A stretch of DNA of 34,310 bases from Bradyrhizobium sp. ORS 375 (GTDB lineage: Bacteria; Pseudomonadota; Alphaproteobacteria; Rhizobiales; Xanthobacteraceae). A model generated the notes under the pieces. That model was not told the DNA's origin. It made no database searches and saw nothing but the letters and a program-made list of their open reading frames with translations. The number at the start of each line of letters is the position of its first letter. Positions within the stretch are counted from its first letter, which is position 1. Location: contig NZ_CAFI01000097.1 in the NCBI RefSeq assembly GCF_000239775.1, forward strand, positions 1 through 34,310, in the 5' to 3' direction. A program made the position numbers and the translations under genes. Shown piece after piece: positions 15,413 through 27,145 of the stretch.

Positions 15413-16369
15413 ATGGCGAAGGGTTTCGCATCGACAACGGATCTGGCCGAGAAGAAGGTGACCTTCTCCGAGATCGGTCCCGACCTCTATGCCTTCACGG
15501 CGGAAGGCGATCCGAACTCGGCCGTGATCGTCGGCGACGACGGCTGCATCGTGTTCGACGCGCAGGCGACGCCGGCGATGGCCAACAAGGTGATCGAGCG
15601 GGTCAAGACCGTCACCGACAAGCCGATCAAATACGTCGTGCTGTCGCATTACCACGCCGTGCGCGTGCTCGGCGCCTCGGCCTATCACGCGGAAGGAATC
15701 GTCGCCTCGCAGGAGACGCACCGGCTGATCGTCGAGCGCGGCCAGCAGGATTGGGATTCCGAGTACGGCCGCTTCCCCCGGCTGTTCCAGGACGCCGAGA
15801 GCATTCCCGGCCTGACCTGGCCGACGCTGACCTTCGAGGGCGAGATGACGATCCATCTCGGCAAGCGCGAGGTGCAGCTGATCCAGCTCGGCGCCGGCCA
15901 CACCTCCGGCGACATCGTCGCCTGGGTGCCGGACGCCGAGGTGATGTTCTCCGGCGATCTCATCGAATATCACTCGGCGTGCTATTGCGGCGACGCGTAC
16001 TTGCGCGAATGGCCGTCGACCTTGAACGAGATCCGCGACTTCAATCCCAAGGCGATCGCGCCCGGCCGTGGTGACGCGCTGAAGGGCGAGGCCACCGTGC
16101 GCGAGGCGATCGCGATGACGCGGGACTTCGTCACCTCACTCTACGGCGCGGCGGAGGTTTCGGTCGCGAAGGGGCGCAGCCTGAAGGAATCGATGGCGGC
16201 CACGCGCGAGGTCATGGATCCGAAATTCTCGAGCTTCGCCATCTACGAGCACTGCCTGCCGTTCAATGTGTCGCGCGCCTATGACGAAGCCAGCGGCATC
16301 GACGATCCCGTGATCTGGACCGCCGAGCGCGACCGCGAGATGTGGGCCCGCCTGCAAGGAGAAGGATGA
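15413..16369 (+). CDS. Metallo-beta-lactamase-fold protein with a degenerate second metal site
   Basis: A 318-residue MBL-fold protein. The usual HxHxDH motif reads H79-Y-H81-A-V83-R84. The third-motif His is kept (H163 in GAGHTSGD), as is the bridging Asp (D182 in FSGDLIEYH), but the last His is Arg219 (APGRG). In the glyoxalase II numbering scheme all three ligands specific to metal site 2 are replaced, while the site 1 triad and bridging Asp remain, so a mononuclear centre is likely. It lies between DUF2783 and hmgA, and its TGA overlaps the preferred hmgA ATG by one base. The reaction is unknown; hydrolysis or isomerisation of an aromatic-pathway intermediate is a guess. Confidence 0.85.
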   Translation: MAKGFASTTDLAEKKVTFSEIGPDLYAFTAEGDPNSAVIVGDDGCIVFDAQATPAMANKVIERVKTVTDKPIKYVVLSHYHAVRVLGASAYHAEGIVASQETHRLIVERGQQDWDSEYGRFPRLFQDAESIPGLTWPTLTFEGEMTIHLGKREVQLIQLGAGHTSGDIVAWVPDAEVMFSGDLIEYHSACYCGDAYLREWPSTLNEIRDFNPKAIAPGRGDALKGEATVREAIAMTRDFVTSLYGAAEVSVAKGRSLKESMAATREVMDPKFSSFAIYEHCLPFNVSRAYDEASGIDDPVIWTAERDREMWARLQGEG

Positions 16370-17715
16370 TGAACATCAACACATCGCCTGATCAGCTCAG
16401 CCGCGCCACGGGGCAGGTCACCCCGGGCTACATGTCCGGCTTCGGCAATTCGTTCGAGACCGAGGCGCTGCCCGGTGCGCTGCCGATCGGGCGCAACTCG
16501 CCGCAGCGCTGCGCCTACGGCCTCTATGCCGAGCAGCTCTCGGGCTCACCGTTCACCGCACCGCGCGGCTCCAACGAACGCTCCTGGCTGTATCGCATCC
16601 GCCCTTCGGTGAAGCACTCAGGTCGCTTCACCAAGGTCGACGCTGGGCTGTGGCGCACTGCGCCGTGCCACGAGCAGGAGATCACGGTGCAGCAGCTGCG
16701 CTGGGATCCGACGCCGCTGCCGTCGGGCGAGGTGACGTTCCTGCAGGGCGTGCAGACGATGACGACGGCGGGCGACGCCGCGACGCAGGCCGGCATGGCG
16801 ACGCATGTCTACGTCATCACCAAGTCGATGGTCGACCAGCATTTCTACAACGCTGACGGCGAGCTGATGTTCGTGCTGCAGCAGGGACGCCTGCTGTTCG
16901 TCACCGAGTTTGGCCGCATCGATGCCGAGCCCGGCGAGATCGTCGTGATCCCGCGGGGCGTGAAATTCCGCGTCGAGATCCCCGCAGGTCCGGCGCGCGG
17001 CTATCTCTGCGAGAATTATGGCGGCGCCTTCACCTTGCCGGAGCGCGGCCCGATCGGCGCCAACTGCCTCGCCAACGCCCGCGACTTCCTGACGCCGGTG
17101 GCGTCCTACGAGGACAAGGACACCCCGACCGAGCTTTACGTGAAATGGGGCGGCGCGCTGTTCAAGACCGAGCTCAAGCATTCGCCGATCGACGTGGTCG
17201 CCTGGCACGGCAACTATGCGCCGTACAAATACGATCTGCGCACCTTCTCCCCGGTCGGCGCCATCGGCTTCGATCATCCTGATCCGTCGATCTTCACGGT
17301 GCTGACGTCGCCGTCGGAGACCGCCGGCACCGCCAACATCGATTTCGTGATCTTCCCGGAGCGCTGGATGGTGGCCGACAACACCTTCCGCCCGCCGTGG
17401 TATCACATGAACATCATGTCCGAGTTCATGGGCCTGATCTACGGCGTCTACGATGCGAAGCCGCAAGGCTTCGTACCCGGCGGCATGTCCCTGCACAACT
17501 GCATGCTGCCGCACGGCCCGGACAGAGAGGCGTTCGACCACGCCAGCAACGGCGAGCTGAAGCCGGTCAAGCTGACGGGCACCATGGCCTTCATGTTCGA
17601 GACCCGCTTCCCGCAGCGGATCACCAGGCATGCCGCGGAGTCCGGGACGTTGCAGCCGGACTATGCGGATTGCTGGAACGGATTGGAGAAGCGCTTCGAT
17701 CCGAATAGGCCTTAG
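16369..17715 (+). CDS. hmgA: Homogentisate 1,2-dioxygenase
   Basis: A 448-residue non-haem Fe(II) ring-cleaving dioxygenase converting homogentisate to 4-maleylacetoacetate. The iron ligands appear with the spacing of the human enzyme (H335, E341, H371): H346 and E352 in [14 protein letters not shown], and H382 in [11 protein letters not shown]303 (GFDHPDP) matches the catalytic His292. The N-terminal signature [19 protein letters not shown] is present. Two adjacent ATGs exist (16366 and 16369). The second has better spacing to AAGGAG and overlaps the MBL stop by one base, implying translational coupling. fahA follows after 110 bp holding a repeat. Confidence 0.97.
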   Translation: MNINTSPDQLSRATGQVTPGYMSGFGNSFETEALPGALPIGRNSPQRCAYGLYAEQLSGSPFTAPRGSNERSWLYRIRPSVKHSGRFTKVDAGLWRTAPCHEQEITVQQLRWDPTPLPSGEVTFLQGVQTMTTAGDAATQAGMATHVYVITKSMVDQHFYNADGELMFVLQQGRLLFVTEFGRIDAEPGEIVVIPRGVKFRVEIPAGPARGYLCENYGGAFTLPERGPIGANCLANARDFLTPVASYEDKDTPTELYVKWGGALFKTELKHSPIDVVAWHGNYAPYKYDLRTFSPVGAIGFDHPDPSIFTVLTSPSETAGTANIDFVIFPERWMVADNTFRPPWYHMNIMSEFMGLIYGVYDAKPQGFVPGGMSLHNCMLPHGPDREAFDHASNGELKPVKLTGTMAFMFETRFPQRITRHAAESGTLQPDYADCWNGLEKRFDPNRP

Positions 17716-17721
17716 TTGGAA

Positions 17722-17802
17722 GTCATTCCGGGGCGCGTCGAAGACGCGAACCCGGAATCTCGAGATTCCGGGTCTGGCCCCATCGGGCCATCCCGGAATG
17801 AC
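17722..17802. repeat. GTCATTCCGGG palindromic repeat between hmgA and fahA
   Basis: Outer arms GTCATTCCGGG (17722-17732) and CCCGGAATGAC (17792-17802) are perfect, with inner arms ACCCGGAATCTCGAGATTCCGGGT. There is no T-run, so it is probably a mobile-type intergenic palindrome and not a strong terminator. It may form stable RNA structure between two operon genes. Confidence 0.85.
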
Positions 17803-17825
17803 GATCGAGAGAGTGTGCCGCATTC

Positions 17826-19115
17826 ATGGGAATCGAAAGCTTGCCCCACCCCAACGACCCCTCGCTCCGCTCCTTCATCCCGGTCGATCCGTCGTCCGAC
17901 TTCCCGATCCAGAACCTGCCTTACGGCGTGTTCTCGGCGCAGGACTCACCAAAGCCCCGCGTCGGCGTCGCGATCGGCGACTACGTGCTCGATCTCGCCG
18001 TGCTGGAGGATGAAGGCCTGCTCGACCTGTCGCCGGCCTATGAGGTGTTCGCGCAAGCCTCGCTCAACGCCTTCATGATGCTCGGCCCCGCCGTGTGGTC
18101 GAAGACGCGCGCGGCAATCAGCGCGCTGCTGCGCGATGACACTCCGCGGCTGCGCGACGACAAGCCGCTGCGCAGCCGGGCGCTGCTGCCGCGCCAGGAC
18201 GTCACGCTGCACCTGCCGTTCCACGTCGCCGGCTACACCGATTTCTATTCGTCGAAGGAGCACGCCACCAATGTCGGCGTGATGTTCCGCGGCAAGGACA
18301 ACGCGCTGCAGCCGAACTGGCTGCACATGCCGATCGGCTACAACGGCCGTGCCTCGACCGTCGTCGTCTCCGGCACCAAAGTGCGCCGGCCGCGCGGCCA
18401 GCTCAAGCCGCCGAGCGCTGACGTCCCGAGCTTCGGGCCGTGCAAGCGGCTCGATTTCGAGCTGGAGATGGGCGTCGTCATCGGCCAGTCCTCGCAGCTC
18501 GGCGAGATGCTCACCGAGGCGCAGGCCGAGGCGATGATCTTCGGCTTCGTGCTGCTCAACGACTGGAGTGCGCGCGACATCCAGCAATGGGAGTATGTCC
18601 CGCTCGGCCCGTTCCAGGCGAAGGCGTTCGCGACCTCGATCAGCCCATGGGTGGTCACGCGGGAGGCGCTGGAGCCGTTCCGCGTCGCCGGCCCGGCGCA
18701 GGAGCCCGCGCCGTTGCCCTATCTGCAGCAGAAGGGCGCGCAGAACTACGACCTCGCGCTCGACGTGGCCTTGCGCCCTGATGGCTGCAACGCCGCGCAG
18801 ACCATCTCGCAGACCAACTTCAAATACATGTACTGGTCGAGCGTGCAGCAGCTGATGCACCACGCCTCGTCGGGTTGCGCCATGAGCGTCGGCGACGTCC
18901 TTGGCAGCGGCACCATCTCCGGTCCCGACAAACACCAGCGCGGCAGCCTCTTGGAAATCAGCTGGAACGGCACCGAGCCCGTCGAGCTCGCCGGCGGCGT
19001 GAAGCGCACGTTCCTGGAAGACGGCGATTCGCTCGTGATGCGCGGCTGGTGCCAGGGACAGGGCTATCGCGTCGGCTTCGGTGAGGTGGAGGGCACCATC
19101 GTTGCCGCGGAGTAG
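17826..19115 (+). CDS. fahA: Fumarylacetoacetase
   Basis: A 429-residue hydrolase splitting fumarylacetoacetate into fumarate and acetoacetate, the last step of the homogentisate pathway. The N-terminal SH3-like domain includes YGVFSAQDSPKPRVGVAIGD. The catalytic domain has the metal ligands in YTDFYSSKEHATNVG (Asp, plus the catalytic His), LDFELEMGVVIG (two Glu) and NDWSARDIQQWEYVPLGPFQ (Asp), and the family signature GSGTISGPDKHQRGS. Its length is the usual one. It lies 110 bp after hmgA in the same direction. The ribosome site is weak (GAGAG, far upstream), so translation may rely on read-through from hmgA mRNA. No maleylacetoacetate isomerase gene is adjacent. Confidence 0.96.
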   Translation: MGIESLPHPNDPSLRSFIPVDPSSDFPIQNLPYGVFSAQDSPKPRVGVAIGDYVLDLAVLEDEGLLDLSPAYEVFAQASLNAFMMLGPAVWSKTRAAISALLRDDTPRLRDDKPLRSRALLPRQDVTLHLPFHVAGYTDFYSSKEHATNVGVMFRGKDNALQPNWLHMPIGYNGRASTVVVSGTKVRRPRGQLKPPSADVPSFGPCKRLDFELEMGVVIGQSSQLGEMLTEAQAEAMIFGFVLLNDWSARDIQQWEYVPLGPFQAKAFATSISPWVVTREALEPFRVAGPAQEPAPLPYLQQKGAQNYDLALDVALRPDGCNAAQTISQTNFKYMYWSSVQQLMHHASSGCAMSVGDVLGSGTISGPDKHQRGSLLEISWNGTEPVELAGGVKRTFLEDGDSLVMRGWCQGQGYRVGFGEVEGTIVAAE

Positions 19116-19117
19116 GC

Positions 19118-19191
19118 GTCATTGCGAGCGCAGCGAAGCAATCCAGAGTCGCACGCGCAGCCCTGGATTGCTTCGCTGCGCTCGCAATGAC
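19118..19191. repeat. GTCATTGCGAG palindromic repeat, copy 2 (perfect 29-bp arms)
   Basis: The arms at 19118-19146 and 19163-19191 are exact reverse complements over 29 bases, around a 16-base loop. It starts 2 bp after the fahA stop and ends 11 bp before the end of the convergent Cys-rich gene, so it could act as a bidirectional transcription barrier, although it lacks T-runs. Confidence 0.92.
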
Positions 19192-19202
19192 GAACAGAGA
19201 GG

Positions 19203-19514
19203 TCAGCGATTTTCCGGCACGATATCTTTCACGCTGGCCACGAACGCAGCGACGTCCTCGGCCGCATACTTCAGATGTACGCGCTTGTCCGACGGCACCT
19301 GCTTCACCGTGCAGACACCCGGGCGCCACTCCCGCACTGGCCGGATCGGCCGCGGCGCGAAGCCGCCGCCGCAGTTCGGGCAGACGTTGTGCAGTTTCGT
19401 TTCCGCGCAGTCTGCGCAGAACGTGCATTCATACGAGCAGATGCGCGCGTCCGTCGCCGACGGTGGCAGGTCCTTGTCGCAATACTCGCAGTTGGGGCGA
19501 AGCTGCAGCGCCAT
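19203..19514 (-). CDS. Small Cys-rich zinc-ribbon protein (DUF1272-like)
   Basis: A 103-residue protein whose first 55 residues match the DUF1272 pattern: NCEYCDKDLPP, ICSYECTFCADCAE and NVCPNCGGGF. The eight cysteines are arranged to bind zinc. The C-terminal half is unconserved and basic. I chose the ATG at 19514; an upstream in-frame ATG (19604) would add 30 unrelated residues running into the next gene's stop. It converges with fahA and is probably co-transcribed with the Lrp gene upstream on the same strand. Function is unknown; DUF1272 proteins are often annotated as predicted zinc-binding urease-like or nucleic-acid proteins without evidence. Confidence 0.8.
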   Translation of the reverse strand: MALQLRPNCEYCDKDLPPSATDARICSYECTFCADCAETKLHNVCPNCGGGFAPRPIRPVREWRPGVCTVKQVPSDKRVHLKYAAEDVAAFVASVKDIVPENR

Positions 19515-19603
19515 GGTCGTCTCGCAAAGCTTTGAACGCGGCGATTGTCCCAGAAGGGATGGCACCGGTGAATGCCGAAGTTCCCTCAATTCCCGCCATG
19601 CCA

Positions 19604-20083
19604 TCAGCCTGATGACAGCGATCCCAGCGGCAGTTTCGCGCTCTCCTTCAGCCGGTCGAGCACGATCGAGGAGCGCACATGCGCGACGCTTTGATGCGGC
19701 ATCAGCACGTTGTTGACGATATCCGACAGGCTCTTGAGGTCGCGCAGCACGACCTTGAGCAGGTAGTCGGAATCGCCGGTCAGCGCGTAGGCCTCCTGGA
19801 TGTCGTCGACGCGGTTGACCAGCGCTCGGAATTTTTGCGCGTTATCGGGCGAATGCGTGGCCAGGGTGATCTGAATGAACGCGATCAGCTCGAAGCCAAG
19901 CGCTTGGCTCGCCAACTGGGCACGATAGCCGGCGATCACGCCATCCTCCTCCAGCCGCATCCGCCGCCGCGAGCATTGCGAGGCCGAGAGACCGGCGATC
20001 TCCGCCAGCTCCTGGTTGGTCAGCCGGCCGTCGTCCTGCAGCGCGGCAAGCAGGCGGAGGTCGAAGCTGTCGACAGATATCAT
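19604..20083 (-). CDS. Lrp/AsnC-family transcriptional regulator
   Basis: A 159-residue regulator with an N-terminal helix-turn-helix (about 8-55; LTNQELAEIAGLSASQCSRR) and a C-terminal ligand-sensing RAM/ACT-like domain (about 65-145; AYALTGDSDYLLKVVLRDL). It is divergent from hppD with a 118-bp shared gap. It therefore probably regulates hppD in response to an aromatic amino acid or 4-hydroxyphenylpyruvate, as is common for Lrp-type genes beside hppD. The start is the ATG at 20083. The Cys-rich gene follows on the same strand. Confidence 0.93.
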   Translation of the reverse strand: MISVDSFDLRLLAALQDDGRLTNQELAEIAGLSASQCSRRRMRLEEDGVIAGYRAQLASQALGFELIAFIQITLATHSPDNAQKFRALVNRVDDIQEAYALTGDSDYLLKVVLRDLKSLSDIVNNVLMPHQSVAHVRSSIVLDRLKESAKLPLGSLSSG

Positions 20084-20101
20084 GCGTTACTTCCCGGAAT
20101 C

Positions 20102-20118
20102 ATGCATGGATCGTGCAT
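20102..20118. promoter_or_regulatory. Candidate Lrp-type operator upstream of hppD
   Basis: ATGCATGGATCGTGCAT is a 17-bp imperfect palindrome (6 of 8 pairs, outer ATGCA/TGCAT perfect) in the lrp-hppD gap. It lies 19 bp from the lrp start and 84 bp from the hppD start. A second GCATGCTCCATGC stretch lies at 20143-20155. Binding is inferred from position and symmetry. Confidence 0.35.
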
Positions 20119-20201
20119 ATCTTGGCGAAAATGACAATGGTTTGCATGCTCCATGCGCCGGATTGGGGAGATCATGGCGCCAATCAGCCAAGGAGCTTCC
20201 C

Positions 20202-21320
<1,119 letters not shown>

Positions 21321-21366
21321 GAGGAAAGCGGCGGGCCCGGAGGCACACTGCCGCTCCACAAACAGC

Positions 21367-21484
21367 GTCGTCCCGGCCTTGAGCCGGGACCCATACCGCG
21401 TAATGTCTCCGGAGGGCACGGCGGCGGACGATCTTCGTCTCACCACGGCCGGTGGTTATGGATCCCGGCGTTCGCCCGGATGAC
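21367..21484. repeat. GTCGTCCCGG palindromic repeat after hppD
   Basis: The left part GTCGTCCCGGCCTTGAGCCGGGAC holds its own hairpin (CCCGGC/GCCGGG), and the right part has TATGGATCCCGGCGTTCGCCCGGATGAC split at the end. It is related to the repeats at 12340-12490 and 29252-29384. It lies between the convergent hppD and racemase-like genes and may limit read-through. Confidence 0.75.
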
Positions 21485-21568
21485 ACCGTGGTTGGGGCGC
21501 GAGCGCGGTCAACTCATTCCGATGGGATGGTTGCGGCGGGCGTGGTCGCCATGTCCGCGACGCTGAGC

Positions 21569-22681
21569 TCATCGTCCTGCCTTCCACGCATTCACCAGCG
21601 CTCCGATCTCCGTCACCTCCGGCTCGCGGATCGTTGACGGAGTCCGCGAGAAGCGTGGTGCTGGCGCCGGCTGCGTCACGCCGTGGCGCTCGACGAAGAC
21701 GCCGCGCGCGGCCATGTGGGCGTGCTTCGGCGCCTCCGACATCGTCAACACTGGCGCGAAGCAGATGTCGGTGCCTTCCATGATCTGGCACCACTCCTCG
21801 CGGGTCTTGCTCTTGAACACGCCCACCAGCTTCTCCTTCAACGCCGGCCAGGCCCGCGGGTCCATCTGGGCGTCGAAGGCGGGGTCGGAGAGGTCGGCGT
21901 GCTGGCGCAGCAGCGCGTAGAACTGCGGCTCGATCGAGCCGATTGAGATGAAATTGCCGCAGGCGCATTCGTAGACGCCATAGAAATGCGCGCCACCGTC
22001 GAGGAAGTTGCGCTCGCGTCTCTCGGTCCAGCGGCCCATCGCGGTGAGGTCGAAGAACATTGCGAGCAGCGACGCCGCGCCGTCGCACATCGCGGTGTCC
22101 ACCACCTGGCCCTTGCCGGACTTGGAAGCTTCCAACAACGCAGCGAGCACGCCGACGACGAGATAGAGCGCGCCGCCGCCGAAATCGCCGACCAGGTTGA
22201 GCGGCGGCACCGGGCGTTCCTTGGGGCCGATGGCGGCGAGTGCGCCGGTGATCGAGATGTAGTTGATGTCGTGACCGGCGGCATGCGCCAGCGGCCCTTC
22301 CTGGCCCCAGCCGGTCATGCGGCCATAGACCAGCTTGGGATTGCGCGCGAGCACGACGTCAGGACCGAGACCGAGACGCTCCATCACGCCGGGACGGAAG
22401 CCTTCGATCAGCGCATCGGCGCCGGCGAGCAGTTCGAGCACTTCGGCGATGACAGCCTTGTCCTTGAGATCGAGCTCGATCACCTTGCGGCCGCGGCCGG
22501 CGACCGACTTCATAGTCTTGCGCGCGCCCACACGATCCAGCGTCACCACCTCCGCGCCCATGTCCGCGAGCAGCATGCAGGCAAACGGCCCAGGTCCGAT
22601 GCCGGCAAACTCGACGATGCGGAAGCCGGCGAGCGGGCCCGTGGCGCGGGTCTGGTTGTGAGGAGCAGTCTTGTCGAGCAC
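21569..22681 (-). CDS. CaiB/BaiF family protein, alpha-methylacyl-CoA racemase-like
   Basis: A 370-residue CoA-transferase class III fold protein. Motifs resemble alpha-methylacyl-CoA racemase more than a true transferase: [20 protein letters not shown] with H137-D138, and [20 protein letters not shown] with D166, near the His/Asp acid-base pair of the mycobacterial racemase. The probable role is epimerising 2-methyl-branched acyl-CoAs. The start is a GTG at 22681 with AAGGA nine bases upstream. The frame is open 47 codons further up, but that stretch runs into the palindromic repeat and is not protein-like. It converges with hppD. A functional link to tyrosine catabolism is not evident. Confidence 0.87.
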   Translation of the reverse strand: MLDKTAPHNQTRATGPLAGFRIVEFAGIGPGPFACMLLADMGAEVVTLDRVGARKTMKSVAGRGRKVIELDLKDKAVIAEVLELLAGADALIEGFRPGVMERLGLGPDVVLARNPKLVYGRMTGWGQEGPLAHAAGHDINYISITGALAAIGPKERPVPPLNLVGDFGGGALYLVVGVLAALLEASKSGKGQVVDTAMCDGAASLLAMFFDLTAMGRWTERRERNFLDGGAHFYGVYECACGNFISIGSIEPQFYALLRQHADLSDPAFDAQMDPRAWPALKEKLVGVFKSKTREEWCQIMEGTDICFAPVLTMSEAPKHAHMAARGVFVERHGVTQPAPAPRFSRTPSTIREPEVTEIGALVNAWKAGR

Positions 22682-22751
22682 GTCGTTGTGTCCTTGGCTT
22701 CGTCTCGTGTGGCTTGGCTGATGAGGCACAGAAGTCAGCGGCGTACGACAT

Positions 22752-22889
22752 CCTCCCCTGGAGGGGGAGGGTCGATCGCGAAGCGATCGGGGTGGGGTGA
22801 TGCCCCACGGCCGGTGCTTCAATCAATCACCCCACCCCGGCTCACATCGCTACGCTCATGTGAGCCGACCCTCCCCCTTCAGGGGAGGG
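22752..22889. repeat. Large palindromic repeat (CCTCCCCTGGAGGGGGAGGGTCG type)
   Basis: The left arm CCTCCCCTGGAGGGGGAGGG and the right arm CCCTCCCCCTTCAGGGGAGG pair along their length. Inside are GGGGTGGGGTGAT/ATCACCCCACCCC arms and a GCTCACAT...ATGTGAGC stem. I recognise the type as a dispersed rhizobial intergenic palindrome. A transcript through it would form a long double hairpin. Confidence 0.85.
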
Positions 22890-23004
22890 TGGGAATGCGC
22901 GGCTGCTGCCTGCCTCATTCAAGCGCCACGACGGATCGTTCGGCGTTTCCTGATCCCTCGATTGTCCCGCGTGCTTCTCATCAACGCAAGCGCGCCGTAT
23001 GCCG

Positions 23005-23037
23005 CAAAGCAAAACGGCGCGCATCGCTGCGCGCCGT
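23005..23037 (-). terminator. Rho-independent terminator of the molybdenum hydroxylase operon
   Basis: On the minus strand a perfect 10-bp stem ACGGCGCGCA/TGCGCGCCGT (23014-23037) with a 4-base loop is followed by TTTTGCTTTGC. It lies 45 bp after the stop of the medium-subunit gene, in the right orientation. Confidence 0.8.
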
Positions 23038-23082
23038 GTGGAATTTGTTGTGCCGTTGCGCGGAATGATCCGCGCGGCAACC

Positions 23083-23883
23083 TCAGCCCGCGGCTTGCAC
23101 CGCACGCTGCGCCATAACCTTCACCAGGTTGGCGCGGTAATCGGCCGAGCCGTGGATGTCGCTGAGCAGGCCTGAGGACGACACGCTGACGCCGTCGATG
23201 GCCGAAGCAGACCAATTCGACTTCAGCGCCGCCTCGATCGCGGAGACGCGCATCACGCCGCTCTGCGAGGCACCGGTGGCCGCGACGCGAACGTCGCCGC
23301 CCTTGGTCTTGGTGACGAACACGCCGGTCAGCGCGAAGCGGGACGCCGGGTGACGCATCTTGGCGTAGCCGGCCTTCTCGGGCACCGGGAACGACACTTC
23401 GGTGATGATCTCGCCGTCCTCGAGCGCCGTGGTGAACAGGCCCTTGAAGAAATCATCGGCCGAGATCGACCGCTTGTTGGTCTTCACCGTGGCGCCGAGC
23501 GACACCAGCGCGGCCGGGAAGTCCGCGGCTGGATCGTTGTTGGCAATCGAGCCGCCGATCGTGCCGCGGGCGCGCACGGCGGGATCGCCGAGCACCGAGG
23601 TGAGATGGGCGATCGCGGGGATCGCCTTCTTCACATCGGCATTGGTCATGATGTCGTAGTAAGTGGTCGCCGCCTTGATCGTGAGCGTATCGCCCGAGAG
23701 CTGCACGCCGATCAGGTCCTTGATCTTGCCGATGTCGATGACATCGGACGGCGAGGCGAGGCGCTGCTTCATGACCGGGATCAGGGTGTGACCACCGGCG
23801 AGGAACTTGGCCTCGCTGCCCTTGGAGAACAAAGCTGCGGCCTCGTCGACCGAGGAGGCGCGATGATAGGTCGTCTCGTACAT
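23083..23883 (-). CDS. Molybdenum hydroxylase FAD-binding medium subunit (CoxM-like)
   Basis: A 266-residue FAD subunit of a xanthine-dehydrogenase/CO-dehydrogenase-type enzyme. It passes electrons from the iron-sulfur subunit to an external acceptor. The FAD-binding signatures AGGHTLIPVMKQRLASPSD (about 33-52) and TIGGSIANNDPAADFPAAL (about 110-128) are present, followed by the CO_deh_flav_C domain. The ATG at 23883 has GGGAGGAG just upstream; a longer open frame into the large-subunit gene is spurious. It is last in the small-large-medium operon, 19 bp after the large-subunit stop, and is followed by a clear terminator. Confidence 0.93.
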   Translation of the reverse strand: MYETTYHRASSVDEAAALFSKGSEAKFLAGGHTLIPVMKQRLASPSDVIDIGKIKDLIGVQLSGDTLTIKAATTYYDIMTNADVKKAIPAIAHLTSVLGDPAVRARGTIGGSIANNDPAADFPAALVSLGATVKTNKRSISADDFFKGLFTTALEDGEIITEVSFPVPEKAGYAKMRHPASRFALTGVFVTKTKGGDVRVAATGASQSGVMRVSAIEAALKSNWSASAIDGVSVSSSGLLSDIHGSADYRANLVKVMAQRAVQAAG

Positions 23884-23902
23884 GGTTGCTCCTCCCGTTC
23901 GA

Positions 23903-26248
<2,346 letters not shown>

Positions 26249-26357
26249 GCGAATCTCTCCCCTACCGGAGTTTGTTGTCCCGCTGCGGCCAGCGCGCGCA
26301 GCGGTCGTGGTCTCGGTATTTGATTGAAGGACGTCGAAAGCCTGAACCCGACAGCCG

Positions 26358-26843
<486 letters not shown>

Positions 26844-27145
26844 GAGTAACCTCCCGATGAATTATTCTTATTCTGATTAGAAACAGCGCCCTCAGGACTT
26901 TGCAACTCGAATTTTCGTCTGAGGTGTCATTGCGACGTCGTCCACGCTCCATCGGCGATTCGGTCGCATCTGTCTCACGCGCACAGGCTCGGTCGGCTGA
27001 GGCGAGCTGCGACTGCAGGCTGTATGCCAATCCCGGCCATTTACGGTGCCTTAGCCATTGTGACGTAGTTTTGATCACAGTCCGGTGCAGTACGCCCGGT
27101 GGCTCGGCTCGGGCCAATATAAAGTGTGTCGCTTCGGGGGTGGGA
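26844..27145. other. Divergent promoter region, coxS-like gene and chemotaxis receptor
   Basis: 302 bp with no convincing gene. The half nearest coxS is AT-richer (TTATTCTTATTCTGATTAG at 26863-26881) and probably carries the leftward promoter. The other half has TATAAA (27118-27123) ahead of the chemotaxis gene. No confident sigma-factor match could be assigned. Confidence 0.4.

Larger units (their letters stand above)
22682..23082. other. Intergenic region between racemase-like and molybdenum hydroxylase genes
   Basis: 400 bp holding a large palindromic repeat (22752-22889) and a terminator hairpin for the upstream operon (23005-23037). No coding potential was seen. Any promoter of the racemase-like gene must lie at about 22690-22750 or be carried by the repeat. 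Confidence 0.7.

Noticed and set aside
22682-22822. N-terminal extension of 47 residues for the CaiB/BaiF protein
   Set aside because: It translates part of the palindromic repeat; the GTG at 22681 has a ribosome site and gives the normal family length.
27059-27079. TGTGA...TCACA inverted pair upstream of the chemotaxis receptor
   Set aside because: The half-sites are separated by 11 bases, not the 6 required for a CRP site, so it was not called.
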